Under the pieces are notes generated by a model that ran no database searches, was not told where the DNA came from, and saw nothing but the letters and a program-made list of their open reading frames with translations. Made by a program: the position numbers and the translations under genes. A stretch of 64,000 nt of DNA from Hyphomicrobiales bacterium (GTDB lineage: Bacteria; Pseudomonadota; Alphaproteobacteria; Rhizobiales; NORP267): the NCBI GenBank assembly GCA_021775855.1, contig JAJFGZ010000040.1, forward strand, positions 62,001 to 126,000, given 5' to 3'. Below, one piece after another: positions 18,901 to 27,379 of the stretch. The stretch's first letter is position 1, and each line of letters opens with the position of its first letter.

Positions 18901-19893
18901 ATGACAGAGTCTGAGCAAATTGATTCGATAGAGGATCTCGCGGTGCAGGTGCGGGCCGGCGAGCGGGCCTCGTTGGCGCGCGCCATTACACTGGTTGAAT
19001 CAACGAAAACCAGCCATCAGGACCTTGCCGGGGAAATGCTGCAAACATTGCTGCCCGATACAGGAAAAGCGATCCGGATTGGAATGACCGGTGTGCCGGG
19101 GGTCGGCAAATCAACTGTGATCGACCAATTCGGCATCAACCTGACGCAAAGCGGTTACCGGGTCGCCGTGCTTGCGGTCGATCCCTCTTCAACACGGACC
19201 GGCGGGTCGATCCTAGGCGACAAGACGCGCATGGCGCGACTGGCGACCGATGAAAATGCCTTCATCCGCCCGTCGCCTACCGCCGGTACCCTTGGCGGCG
19301 TTGCCCGAAAGACCCGTGAGACCATGCTTCTTTGCGAAGCTGCCGGGTTCGATGTTATTCTTGTAGAGACCGTCGGGATCGGCCAGTCGGAGACAACGGT
19401 ATCCGGCATGGTCGATTTTTTTCTGGCGCTGATGCTGCCAGGCGCCGGCGACGAATTGCAGGGAATCAAGAAAGGCGTCGTGGAAATTGCCGACATGATC
19501 GCGGTCAACAAGGCAGACGGCGACAATATCAAACGGGCAAAACAGGCGGCGGCCGAATACCGCGCAGCGCTCCATATCCTTACCCCCGCCCATCCGGACT
19601 GGCCGCCGCCGGTGATCACCATTTCCGGTCAGGAAAATCTCGGTCTCGACACGCTTTGGGGAAAGATCGCCGAACACCGGGACATCATGACCGCCAACGG
19701 TGGGCTGGCCGAGCGGCGGCGTACCCAGCAGGTGAAGTGGATGTGGGACCTGGTCGAAGAACGGTTGCGCCGGCAACTTGGCAATCATGAAAAACTCGGC
19801 GTCCGATTACCCGAAATTGAAGCAGCGGTCGCCGATGGCCGGATGGCGGCGACACTTGCGGTCCAGGAGATTTTTTCCATATTTGACGCCTGA
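18901..19893 (+). CDS. meaB: Methylmalonyl-CoA mutase-associated GTPase
   Basis: 330 residues, G3E-family GTPase that loads and protects the cobalamin cofactor of methylmalonyl-CoA mutase. Walker A GVPGVGKST near residue 67, the family segment DPSSTRTGGSILGDKTRM, Walker B VETVGIGQSE and the guanine-specificity motif NKADGDN. A C-terminal dimerisation arm follows. It lies 2.5 kb from mutB on the same strand, separated by three unrelated genes. Confidence 0.95.
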   Translation: MTESEQIDSIEDLAVQVRAGERASLARAITLVESTKTSHQDLAGEMLQTLLPDTGKAIRIGMTGVPGVGKSTVIDQFGINLTQSGYRVAVLAVDPSSTRTGGSILGDKTRMARLATDENAFIRPSPTAGTLGGVARKTRETMLLCEAAGFDVILVETVGIGQSETTVSGMVDFFLALMLPGAGDELQGIKKGVVEIADMIAVNKADGDNIKRAKQAAAEYRAALHILTPAHPDWPPPVITISGQENLGLDTLWGKIAEHRDIMTANGGLAERRRTQQVKWMWDLVEERLRRQLGNHEKLGVRLPEIEAAVADGRMAATLAVQEIFSIFDA

Positions 19894-19992
19894 TCGGCGC
19901 CGGTACGCAAATTACTGTTCCGTTTTGATACAATTCCGTCGCCGTTTATTGGAATAGGGCTTGCAGTCATGTCTGCAGGAGGTAACTGCGTC

Positions 19993-21372
19993 ATGACTAT
20001 CGATCGCCGTTCATTTTTGAGCATGGGAACCGCTCTGGCGGGGTTAGCAGCTGTTTCAGCGGGACTAGTTACAGAAAATGGTGCTGCCAATGCTGCCATA
20101 TCACCAGGCAGTGGAGCCCTGGACGTCACCCAATATGGGGTAGACCCGGGATATTCCGGCGATCAGGGGTCCGACCTGCAAATTGCGGTCGATGATTCCG
20201 CACGCCTCGGGATGCCGCTGTTTCTCCCGCCCGGGCGCTACATGGTCTCCAACATCATGCTTAAGGACAATGCCGCCATTATCGGCGTTCCGGGCCAGAC
20301 ACGGTTGATATTTTCAGGTGGGACTTTCATGATGCGGGCGTCGGGTGTGCGGCGGATTACCCTCGAAGGGTTGAGCATCGGCGCCGCCGGCAACAAACTG
20401 GCGGATGACGTCAAAGGCCTCGTTGATTTTACTGACTGTGCGGACGTTGCAATTGAGAATTGCACGATTGTCGGCGGCACCCGCAACGGAATCGCGTTTG
20501 AAAAGGTCTCCGGCAAAATCCGCGATTGCGAGATCAGCCATGCTGGTCAGGCCGGAATCTATTCGATCGATGCGCGGGGGCTGGAAATATCAAGCAACTA
20601 CGTGCACGACTGCCTGAACAACGGCCTTCTGGTATGGCGCTCTTCGACCGGCGAAGACGCCTCCATTGTCACCAACAACCGCATCACCAATATCGGCGCG
20701 GCTGATGGCGGTACTGGCCAGAACGGAAACGGTGTCAATATATTCCGCGCCGGATCGGTACAGGTCATCAACAACCGGATCAGCGACTGTTCCTATTCCG
20801 CCGTTCGCGTGAATGCCGGGTCAAATTGCCAGATCATGGGAAATTCCTGTGCCCGTCTTGGCGAAGTCGCGTTGTACGCCGAATTCGGCTTTGAAGGCGC
20901 GATTGTATCCAATAATATTGTGGATACGGCAGCCGCCGGGATATCCATTTCCAACTTCAGCGAAGGTGGTAGGCTCGCGGTCTGCAGTGGCAACATCCTT
21001 CGCAATCTCACCAACATTGTCTCGAACGGCACCAGCGACCGCCGGGGCTTCGGCATCGGCGTCGAGGCCGACACGGTGGTCAATGCCAACGTCATTGAGA
21101 ACGCACCGAATGCCGGCATTTCGCTCGGGTGGGGCCCCTATCTGCGCGACGTAACAGCGACCGGAAATATTATTCGCGATGCCGGGATCGGAATTGTCAT
21201 TTCGGTGGCGCCCGGCGCAGGGAGCGCCATTATATCCGACAACATGATTTCAAATGTGCTAGAAGGCGCGATCCTTGGGGCGGAATGGCGTGAAGTCGTG
21301 ACCGGCGACCTGGCGGATGCCGACACAAGCGGCTACCCGCAACTCACTATCGAACGAAATCACACCACCTGA
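19993..21372 (+). CDS. Tat-exported right-handed beta-helix protein (TIGR03808 type)
   Basis: About 459 residues. A twin-arginine signal (DRRSFLSMGTALAGLAAVSA) is followed by a pectate-lyase-like beta-helix made of short repeats rich in Asn, Gly and Ile (NNRITNIG, NNRISDCS, SNNIVDTA, SGNIL, TGNIIRDAG). The layout matches the Tat-translocated repeat proteins described in alphaproteobacteria; their function is unknown, though polysaccharide binding is plausible. I choose ATG 19993 because a near-perfect AGGAGGT at 19977-19983 sits nine bases before it; the ATG at 19969 overlaps that site. Confidence 0.85.
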   Translation: MTIDRRSFLSMGTALAGLAAVSAGLVTENGAANAAISPGSGALDVTQYGVDPGYSGDQGSDLQIAVDDSARLGMPLFLPPGRYMVSNIMLKDNAAIIGVPGQTRLIFSGGTFMMRASGVRRITLEGLSIGAAGNKLADDVKGLVDFTDCADVAIENCTIVGGTRNGIAFEKVSGKIRDCEISHAGQAGIYSIDARGLEISSNYVHDCLNNGLLVWRSSTGEDASIVTNNRITNIGAADGGTGQNGNGVNIFRAGSVQVINNRISDCSYSAVRVNAGSNCQIMGNSCARLGEVALYAEFGFEGAIVSNNIVDTAAAGISISNFSEGGRLAVCSGNILRNLTNIVSNGTSDRRGFGIGVEADTVVNANVIENAPNAGISLGWGPYLRDVTATGNIIRDAGIGIVISVAPGAGSAIISDNMISNVLEGAILGAEWREVVTGDLADADTSGYPQLTIERNHTT

Positions 21373-21657
21373 GGCCCGTACGGCAGCAGCGAATTCCAAA
21401 AAAATTTCCCGGAAAACCTCACCTGCCGTTATCCAAGATGAGAGGATCTGAAGTATCCTTCATGAATACTCTTGAAATATCGCTCAAGAACAAGTACGTC
21501 ATGGTATCGATTTTAGCCGGACTATTTGGCTGTATACCGCGCGAAGGCTTGGTTCACGCTCAGATTCCCCAAAAATTTCGACAATTTCGGTTAGCACCTG
21601 CGTCAATGCGTGGTTGTTTATCCGCGAATCAACATGGACCACAGAGAAGGAACTCCC
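21373..21657 (+). other. Long leader region of the cold-shock gene
   Basis: 285 bases upstream of cspA without a convincing gene. Cold-shock genes often have long regulated 5' leaders, so part of this may be transcribed. One frame starting near 21438 runs into cspA in another frame but has no good ribosome site. I see no strong hairpin. Confidence 0.35.
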
Positions 21658-21867
21658 ATGGAAACTGGTACCGTAAAATTCTACAACGATCAAAAAGGCT
21701 ATGGTTTTATTGAGCCGGAAAATGGCGGCAAGGACGTTTTCGTTCACGCCACTGCGCTTGAACGTGCAGGCATTACCGGACTTAGCGAAGGCCAGAAGGT
21801 ATCTTTTGATACCGAAGTGGACAGCCGTTCAGGCAAGACCGCAGTCGCAAATATTTCGGCCGTGTAA
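21658..21867 (+). CDS. Cold-shock protein (CspA family)
   Basis: 69 residues, one cold-shock domain. RNP1 is KGYGFI and RNP2 is DVFVHAT; the start [20 protein letters not shown] is typical. These proteins bind single-stranded RNA/DNA and melt secondary structure, often after a temperature drop. ATG 21658 follows AAGGA. It ends just before a strong terminator. Confidence 0.95.
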   Translation: METGTVKFYNDQKGYGFIEPENGGKDVFVHATALERAGITGLSEGQKVSFDTEVDSRSGKTAVANISAV

Positions 21868-21915
21868 GCTTCAAATACCGCGATCGCCAAATTAGGGCGT
21901 CGCAAAATACGTTTG

Positions 21916-21950
21916 CAGGAGCCGCGCCCGTCCGGGTGTGGCTCCTGTTT
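21916..21950 (+). terminator. Terminator after the cold-shock gene
   Basis: CAGGAGCC (21916-21923) pairs with GGCTCCTG (21940-21947), and the stem is extended by GCGCCCG/GGGTGT pairing; TTT follows. It may also serve the convergent marR gene ending at 21967. Confidence 0.8.
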
Positions 21951-21966
21951 CGTATGGCCTGCAACG

Positions 21967-22401
21967 TTATTCCAGCAACGCCGCCAGCATGTCCGCCAGT
22001 TTCCTGATATCCGGAGGGGACAGCTTGTCCCCGATTGCTTTTTGAATGGCCGGACCGTAAATCGTCCACATTTTTTTCCGGATTTCGATTCCCGCGGGCG
22101 TTATGAAAAGCGATTGGCCCCGGCCATCGTCTGAGCAGGAAACGCGGCGCACGTATCCCGCCCTTTCCATCCGGTCGAGCAGCCGCGACATGCCGTATTG
22201 CGGCAGTAGGAGTTCAGCCTGTAATTCAAATGGCCTGACACCATCTTTGTCCGAGCGCTCCAGTTCCAGAAGCACGTCGTACCAGGCGAGTGTCGGCATT
22301 TGAGCAGCCTTCAACGCGGCTTCGACACTTGCGAACGCTTTTGTGTGTGCCCTGAGCAGCTTTGCCCAAGTTGTCACTGTCGATTGATCAGGGGAACTCA
22401 T
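21967..22401 (-). CDS. MarR-family transcriptional regulator
   Basis: 144 residues, winged helix-turn-helix. Family features: FELQAELLLPQYGMSRLLDRMERAGYV as recognition region and SDDGRGQSLFITPAG as wing. The start codon lies six bases after a perfect -10 (TATAAT), so the message is probably leaderless; no ribosome site is present. The dyad ATGCAATTGCAT lies in its promoter spacer, which suggests autorepression. It is divergent from a GST gene it probably also controls. The inducer is unknown. Confidence 0.9.
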   Translation of the reverse strand: MSSPDQSTVTTWAKLLRAHTKAFASVEAALKAAQMPTLAWYDVLLELERSDKDGVRPFELQAELLLPQYGMSRLLDRMERAGYVRRVSCSDDGRGQSLFITPAGIEIRKKMWTIYGPAIQKAIGDKLSPPDIRKLADMLAALLE

Positions 22402-22436
22402 AATTTAATTATAAATGCAATTGCATTGACATTCAA
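22402..22436 (-). promoter_or_regulatory. marR promoter with operator in the spacer; leaderless start
   Basis: Reading leftward: -35 TTGAAT (22431-22436), a 17-base spacer, -10 TATAAT (22408-22413), then TAAATT and the ATG. Transcription would start at or near the A of the start codon. The perfect 12-base palindrome ATGCAATTGCAT (22415-22426) fills most of the spacer. Confidence 0.75.
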
Positions 22437-22474
22437 CAGGCCTCCTCCATATAAATGCAAACGCATCTATATGG
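22426..22474 (+). promoter_or_regulatory. GST gene promoter and second MarR operator
   Basis: Reading rightward: -35 TTGACA (22426-22431), 18-base spacer, -10 TATAAA (22450-22455). ATGCAAACGCAT (22455-22466) repeats the palindrome core exactly 40 bases from the first copy, and the dyad extends to an imperfect 28-base palindrome at 22447-22474 that covers the -10 and the edge of the ribosome site. Confidence 0.75.
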
Positions 22475-22484
22475 AGACAACCAC

Positions 22485-23150
22485 GTGTCTGAATTTCACC
22501 TGATAAGCCACCATCTCTGCCCATATGTGCAGCGCGCGGTCATTGTTTTGACCGAGAAGGACATTCCCCACCAGCGCACCTATATCGATCTCGCCGCAAA
22601 ACCCGACTGGTTCGTAAAAATATCGCCGCTCGGGCGGGTTCCTATCCTGCAAACGGATAGCGCGGTTCTATTTGAGAGCCAGGTCATTGCGGAATATCTC
22701 GACGAAATTACACCCGGATCGCTGCACCCGGCGGACCCCCTGGAGAAGGCACGACACCGGTCATGGATCGAATATGCGTCAGAGACCCTGAACGCCATTG
22801 GTGGATTTTACAATGCGCCGGACGCGGAAACGTTCGAGGCCAAGCGAGGCGCGCTCCAGCAAAAATTCCAGCGGATCGAACAGGAAATTGCAGGCCCATT
22901 TTTCAACGGCGACCAGTTCCGCTTGATCGACGGTGTATGGGGAACGGTGTTCCGCTATCTCGATGTTTTTGATCGTTTAGCTGATTTCAACCTTATTGCC
23001 GGCTTGGAAAAAGTTCCGGAATGGCGGAAAGTTATATCGGCACGCTCTTCCGTCATCAACGCCACGCCTGAGGGATACACAGATCGGCTCACAATATTTT
23101 TACGCAACCGGACATCGCATATTTCAACCCTTGTGTCGGACACCGCCTAG
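22485..23150 (+). CDS. Glutathione S-transferase family protein
   Basis: About 221 residues. N-terminal thioredoxin-fold domain with HLCPYVQRA, a Cys-type active site as in omega-like GSTs, then SPLGRVPILQTD (cis-Pro) and LFESQVIAEYLDE for glutathione binding; C-terminal all-helical domain. Such enzymes often act as thiol transferases or dehalogenation/detoxification enzymes. I start at GTG 22485, seven bases after GGAGA; the frame is open further upstream, but that overlaps the operator. Control by the divergent MarR protein is likely. Confidence 0.88.
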   Translation: MSEFHLISHHLCPYVQRAVIVLTEKDIPHQRTYIDLAAKPDWFVKISPLGRVPILQTDSAVLFESQVIAEYLDEITPGSLHPADPLEKARHRSWIEYASETLNAIGGFYNAPDAETFEAKRGALQQKFQRIEQEIAGPFFNGDQFRLIDGVWGTVFRYLDVFDRLADFNLIAGLEKVPEWRKVISARSSVINATPEGYTDRLTIFLRNRTSHISTLVSDTA

Positions 23151-23182
23151 CTGTCTTTGAATCGATAAACAAAATTCCTGAA

Positions 23183-23782
23183 TTAGTTCAGTTCTTCGTA
23201 CATCTTCAAACCTATCAGCGTGGTTTTTACCGCGTTCCAGAGGTCCCGCTCGTCGCGTACAACCTTGCACATGATATTGAGCCCCATGAGCAAATTCTGG
23301 AGCGCCAGAGCCAGGACACGCAAGTCCTGTCCGGGATCAATCTCCCCCTGTTCAACACCCCATTCGAGAAGCTGCTCGATCCGCGCCAGACTTCCAAGGA
23401 CCAAGCCCTCCATGACCGGTCCAAGGTCTTCATGTTCGTTGCAAAGCTCGGCCACGCCATTGATCACCATGCAGCCGCGTCCAAGTTTATCGCCCGCGCG
23501 GGCCTTACAAGCCGCCCGAAAGGTCTCAGTGAATAACCGCTTGACCGGAACACCCCGCTCCGCTTCGTCCAACGCGATGTCGGGTGACTGGAGGAAATAC
23601 AGTGCCAAAGCGTCGCGGTACAAACTCTCCCGGCTTTCAAAGGCGTTGTAGAAACTCGAACGGGTGATCCCCAGCTTCTCGGATAACAATTTGACGGAAC
23701 TTGCCCCGTACCCGTTTTGCCAGATGTGATTCATAACGGTTTCGATGGCGTCGTCACGGTTGAATTTCGACGGTCGACCCAT
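23183..23782 (-). CDS. TetR-family transcriptional regulator
   Basis: 199 residues. N-terminal DNA-binding domain: GRPSKFNRDDAIETVMNHIW then SSVKLLSEKLGITRSSFYNA. The C-terminal ligand domain has the TetR_C-type end with a Cys (GRGCMVING) common in the AcuR/YcdC-like set. It is divergent from a small DUF1330 gene, with operators between them, and probably represses it and itself. The ligand is unknown. Confidence 0.9.
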   Translation of the reverse strand: MGRPSKFNRDDAIETVMNHIWQNGYGASSVKLLSEKLGITRSSFYNAFESRESLYRDALALYFLQSPDIALDEAERGVPVKRLFTETFRAACKARAGDKLGRGCMVINGVAELCNEHEDLGPVMEGLVLGSLARIEQLLEWGVEQGEIDPGQDLRVLALALQNLLMGLNIMCKVVRDERDLWNAVKTTLIGLKMYEELN

Positions 23783-23820
23783 AAAGCTTCACATATTTTC
23801 CTGTGCAGTTAAATATTTAA

Positions 23821-23869
23821 TGTACATATATGGACAAAATAAAACAAATGTGTTTTATTCATACATGAA
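23821..23869. promoter_or_regulatory. Operators between tetR and the DUF1330 gene
   Basis: TGTACATATATGGACA (23821-23836) is a 16-base dyad with one mismatched pair. AATAAAAC/GTTTTATT (23838-23845 and 23852-23859) is a second inverted repeat, and TTCATACATGAA (23858-23869) a third short dyad. The block is A+T-rich and lies in the divergent promoter region, 39 bases from the tetR start. Binding by the adjacent TetR protein is inferred. Confidence 0.55.
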
Positions 23870-23911
23870 CAAAACGTCCATCGTCAAATTTTCCAAAACC
23901 CGGAGTTAACA

Positions 23912-24202
23912 ATGTCCGCATTTTTCGTTGCCACAATCAAAATGACAAACCCAGAACAGTTTAAGGAATATTCCGAGAAAGCCGGGCTAACATTTGCGCA
24001 ATTCGGAGGCAAACTCCTGACCCGGGGAAAGGCGGAGACGGCGCTGGCTGGAACCTGTGCGCATCACGCTGTGGGTATCGTGAGCTTCCCCGACATGGCC
24101 GCCCTGACGCGATGGTACGAATCGCCCGAATACCAGGCGCTTATCCCGTTGCGCGACGGGGCCGCGGAAATGGACCTCGTCGCCTATTCGGTGCCCGCTT
24201 AA
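23912..24202 (+). CDS. DUF1330 domain protein
   Basis: 96 residues, a dimeric alpha-beta-barrel-like small protein of the DUF1330 family. Typical segments: FFVATIKMTNPEQFKEYSEKA, GGKLLTRGKAET and IVSFPDMAALTRWYESPEYQ. The family has no defined reaction; members often sit beside regulators and oxidoreductases. GGAG precedes the ATG. Probably controlled by the divergent TetR protein. Confidence 0.88.
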   Translation: MSAFFVATIKMTNPEQFKEYSEKAGLTFAQFGGKLLTRGKAETALAGTCAHHAVGIVSFPDMAALTRWYESPEYQALIPLRDGAAEMDLVAYSVPA

Positions 24203-24222
24203 ACAGGTGGGAAAACGCGGGT

Positions 24223-25059
24223 TCAGAGCATATTTCGGGTTGTTCCGGAAATCCTGATGGACGTACCTGGATCAGCGTTGAATTCTGCTGTGATGAGCGA
24301 GCGCGCGCCCATGTCTTCGCCCTGCACGATATGGATCCTGCCACCATGATCCCATTCGAGATCCCGCAGATACCCGGCAAATGCAGCGGCTGCGGCACCG
24401 GTGGCGGGGTCTTCGAGCACGCCGCCTGAAGCAAACGCGTTGCGCACATCAAAATCCCGCGAACCACGGCGATGCACCAGCATGATCGTCACCAGGTCAT
24501 TCTGGCGCATGAAGTCCCGGCCAGTATCAAGGTCGTAATCCATGGCAGCCAATGTTGACCTATCTTTCAGAGCAATCACCAGATGGTTCGCGCCGCCATG
24601 GATGCGCGCCGGCGGAAGGGAATCGTCCAGCTGATTGTGCTGAAGGGAAAACAGATCCAGAACTGCGTCGATGCCAGCCTGGCCAAGTTTCAAACTGTTG
24701 GTCGGCGGTGACTGCAGGGCTGAGGTGAGAACACCGTTTTCCAACCGCCCCTCGACGCTGATCTCGGCCTCATTCAATTTCAGTGAAAACACGCCATCCC
24801 CTTCTCTCCCCGCAAGTGCAGCGCCGAGTGCGATGGTAGCGTGTCCGCAAAAGGGAACTTCAGATTCGGGCGCGAAATACCGGACCCGCCAACCATCACC
24901 ACGCTCAAGGCGAGCCGCAAAAGCGGTTTCCGAGAAGCCCACCTCGGCGGCGCAGGCCTGCATGACCTCTGCGGTTGGCAATTCGTCGCAAAGCACGATG
25001 CCTGCCGGATTACCGCCGACGTCGCCATCTGAAAATGCCGCAATTCGCATTACATTCAT
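24223..25059 (-). CDS. PhzF-family isomerase/epimerase
   Basis: 278 residues, two-lobed diaminopimelate-epimerase fold. Family signatures: the start RIAAFSDGDVGGNPAGIVL, the catalytic glutamate in VGFSETAFAA, FCGHATIALGAAL and DPATGAAAAAFAGYL. Apart from PhzF itself, most family members have no known substrate, and no phenazine genes are present here. AGGA lies nine bases before the ATG. It follows a class I/II aminotransferase on the same strand. Confidence 0.9.
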   Translation of the reverse strand: MNVMRIAAFSDGDVGGNPAGIVLCDELPTAEVMQACAAEVGFSETAFAARLERGDGWRVRYFAPESEVPFCGHATIALGAALAGREGDGVFSLKLNEAEISVEGRLENGVLTSALQSPPTNSLKLGQAGIDAVLDLFSLQHNQLDDSLPPARIHGGANHLVIALKDRSTLAAMDYDLDTGRDFMRQNDLVTIMLVHRRGSRDFDVRNAFASGGVLEDPATGAAAAAFAGYLRDLEWDHGGRIHIVQGEDMGARSLITAEFNADPGTSIRISGTTRNML

Positions 25060-25128
25060 TGTTCAAATTCCTATTTGGTCTGACGGCATTCAGCCATCGT
25101 GCAATTCAAATAAATAGAAGGCGCCATT

Positions 25129-26298
25129 TTAACGCCGCTCGGCAACAAAATTGCCGAGCCGCTCCAATGCGGTCTCTAGAATATGTTGCTGCTTGCAGAA
25201 GCAGAAGCGCACATAATGGCGCGGGGCGTCGCTGGCGTAAAATGCGCTGACCGAGATCGGCGTAACGCCCGCTTCCAGCGTCAGAATCCGGCATGCCTCC
25301 ACATCGTCGATATCGCCAAGGCCGAGGGGACGGAAATCGGCGGTGATAAAGTAAGTCCCGGCGCAATGCATGACCTCGAACCCGATGCGCTTCAGACCAT
25401 CCGCGAAAAAGTCGCGCTTGGCCTCCAGGCCTTTGGCCAAACCATCATAATAATCATCGCCTTTCGCCAGGCCGAATGCGACGGCCTTTTGCAGGTTGGG
25501 CGGGGTTGTAAAAGTCATGAACTGGTGGGTTTTGGCGACGGGGCCAAGCAGATCCGGAGCGGCGGTGATGTAGCCGACCTTCCAGCCAGTGAGCGAAAAG
25601 GTTTTCCCCGCCGAACCTATTTTCAGGCAACGTTCGCGCATTCCCGGAAGTGTGATCAGGGATATATGCTTCTCAGAATCAAAGACAATATGTTCATAAA
25701 CCTCGTCGCACACGGCATAGGCATTGTACTTTTCCAGTAAATCCGCGATGCCTTCCAATTCGATGCGGCTGAACACCTTGGCCGCAGGATTCATAGGGTT
25801 ATTGAGAAGAATGAGCTTGGTCTTTTCGGAAAAGGCAGCCTCCAACGCGTCCAGATCCAGTTCCCATGACGGCGGCGTGACCCGCACGAGTTTTGGAATG
25901 GCCCCTGCCCGGCGCACGATCGGCAGGTAGCTGTCATAGAGCGGTTCGATCAGAATTACTTCGTCGCCCGGCTCGATCAACGCGAACAGGCAATCGGCCA
26001 ATGCCTCGGTCGCGCCGGACGTCACCATAATTTCGGTCTGCCAGTCCACGTCCAGATTGTAGAATCGTTTGGCATGCTCGCCGAGCGTCTGGCGCAGTTC
26101 CGGGATGCCCATCATTGGCGGGTATTGGTTGGGACCGTCGATGACCGACCGTGCTGCTATCTCACGCACATCGTCGGGTCCGTCCTCGTCGGGGAAACCC
26201 TGACCGAGATTGATCGACTGGTGCTCCATGGCGAGCCTGGACATGACTTCGAAAACGGTCGTGCCGTACGCCGAAAGGATGCTGTTGGCGGGTTTCAT
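25129..26298 (-). CDS. Class I/II pyridoxal-phosphate aminotransferase
   Basis: 389 residues, fold type I. Visible: NLGQGFPDEDGP near the N-terminus, TSGATEALADCLFALIEPGDEV, NPMNPAAKV, the Asp/Tyr of CDEVYEHIVF, the PLP lysine in GSAGKTFSLTGWKVGY and the carboxylate-binding Arg in HYVRFCFCK. The pattern is closest to the methionine/kynurenine transaminase group (YbdL/KAT-like). It is the last of a leftward run with asparaginase and the (R)-transaminase-like gene. Exact substrates are not readable. Confidence 0.87.
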   Translation of the reverse strand: MKPANSILSAYGTTVFEVMSRLAMEHQSINLGQGFPDEDGPDDVREIAARSVIDGPNQYPPMMGIPELRQTLGEHAKRFYNLDVDWQTEIMVTSGATEALADCLFALIEPGDEVILIEPLYDSYLPIVRRAGAIPKLVRVTPPSWELDLDALEAAFSEKTKLILLNNPMNPAAKVFSRIELEGIADLLEKYNAYAVCDEVYEHIVFDSEKHISLITLPGMRERCLKIGSAGKTFSLTGWKVGYITAAPDLLGPVAKTHQFMTFTTPPNLQKAVAFGLAKGDDYYDGLAKGLEAKRDFFADGLKRIGFEVMHCAGTYFITADFRPLGLGDIDDVEACRILTLEAGVTPISVSAFYASDAPRHYVRFCFCKQQHILETALERLGNFVAERR

Positions 26299-26347
26299 CA
26301 GGTGCCTTGAATGTGATTGACGTGGATAAATTCCGAGTGTCCGGGAT

Positions 26348-27379
26348 TCAAGCTAATCCGGCAAGTGCGGATTCAAATTCGGCGGTGGTGCGGATATCGC
26401 CCACAGGGATATTGTTCCAGTTGAGGAGTTTGGCGCCGGCGTAGGAAACGAGCACGCCGCGCCCGTCACCTTCCGCGCCAAGCAGCACGGCCAGGATGGC
26501 CGCCGTCATCGCTTCCGCTGCGCGGGTCGCGCCATCGCTGCATTTGACCGCAATGCCGATGCCCCTGCCCGGCAGGCATGCGCAAAACACACCTTCCGCT
26601 CCGGTCTTTGCGAAGACGCGGCCCGGGAAGGCCTCCATTATTTTGGTGCAGAAGCGCCCGGTACCCGCCACCATATGAGGCTCCGTCATACAGGCGTCTG
26701 CCAGTTGTTGGACCGCGGCACCGCGCGTTTTCCCGAGCCCCGCCGTGTCCGCCACCTTTGCAAAGGCGTGCGCCAGCGCGGCAAGGGGAATGGCATAGGT
26801 CGGGATCGAACATCCATCCGTCCCGCAATGGGCTTTGTCCAGATCCGTCCCGGTCATCTCCGAGATTGCACGTGCAACGGCATTCTGCACTTCGTGACCC
26901 CGGTGCGAATAGCCGTCTAGATCGATCCCCAGATGAATGGCGAGCGCCAGCATGCCTGCGTGTTTACCGGAACAATTGTTGAAGACCGCATCGGGTTGAA
27001 CTCCCGCCGCGCCTAGCCGTTCAATATCGGCATTGAGCTTTGGCCAATGGGTGCCGCATTCAAGCGCCGTCTCATTGAGCCCCGCCGCCGCCAGCATCTG
27101 GCGGGCGGTTACGAGATGCTCTTCTTCACCATTGTGGGAAGCGCAAGCTAGTGCCAGTTCGCGGTTTCCGAACCTGAAACTGTCGGCGGCCCCGCTTTCG
27201 ACCAGCGGCAATGCCTGCAATAGCTTGATCGCCGAGCGCGGGTAGATTGGGGAACTGGAGTCCCCGATTCCGAGCAACAACTCTCCGGACGGTGTTGATA
27301 CCGCGACCGCGCCCCGGTGCCGGCTCTCTACCAGATCACCCCGAGTAACCTCGATCAGGACCGGATCAGACGTCGGCAA
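26348..27379 (-). CDS. Asparaginase (AnsA-unrelated, rhizobial type II-like family)
   Basis: 343 residues of the asparaginase family that begins with DPVLIEVTRGDLVESRHRG and contains YPRSAIKLLQALPLVESGA, ASHNGEEEHL, NCSGKHAGMLA and the Cys/Asp-rich GTDGCSIPTYAIPL. Members hydrolyse L-asparagine to aspartate and ammonia. The conserved N-terminus is preceded by TTG at 27379, which I take as the start; the frame extends 70 residues further upstream, but that part lies inside the preceding gene and is not family-like. It overlaps the stop of that gene by 14 bases, implying coupling. Confidence 0.83.
   Translation of the reverse strand: MPTSDPVLIEVTRGDLVESRHRGAVAVSTPSGELLLGIGDSSSPIYPRSAIKLLQALPLVESGAADSFRFGNRELALACASHNGEEEHLVTARQMLAAAGLNETALECGTHWPKLNADIERLGAAGVQPDAVFNNCSGKHAGMLALAIHLGIDLDGYSHRGHEVQNAVARAISEMTGTDLDKAHCGTDGCSIPTYAIPLAALAHAFAKVADTAGLGKTRGAAVQQLADACMTEPHMVAGTGRFCTKIMEAFPGRVFAKTGAEGVFCACLPGRGIGIAVKCSDGATRAAEAMTAAILAVLLGAEGDGRGVLVSYAGAKLLNWNNIPVGDIRTTAEFESALAGLA

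Noticed and set aside
21438-21713. Possible small gene overlapping the start of the cold-shock gene
   Set aside because: No suitable Shine-Dalgarno site, it runs into cspA in another frame, and its second half looks like frame-shifted cspA leader. A hydrophobic stretch near its start is the only hint in favour.
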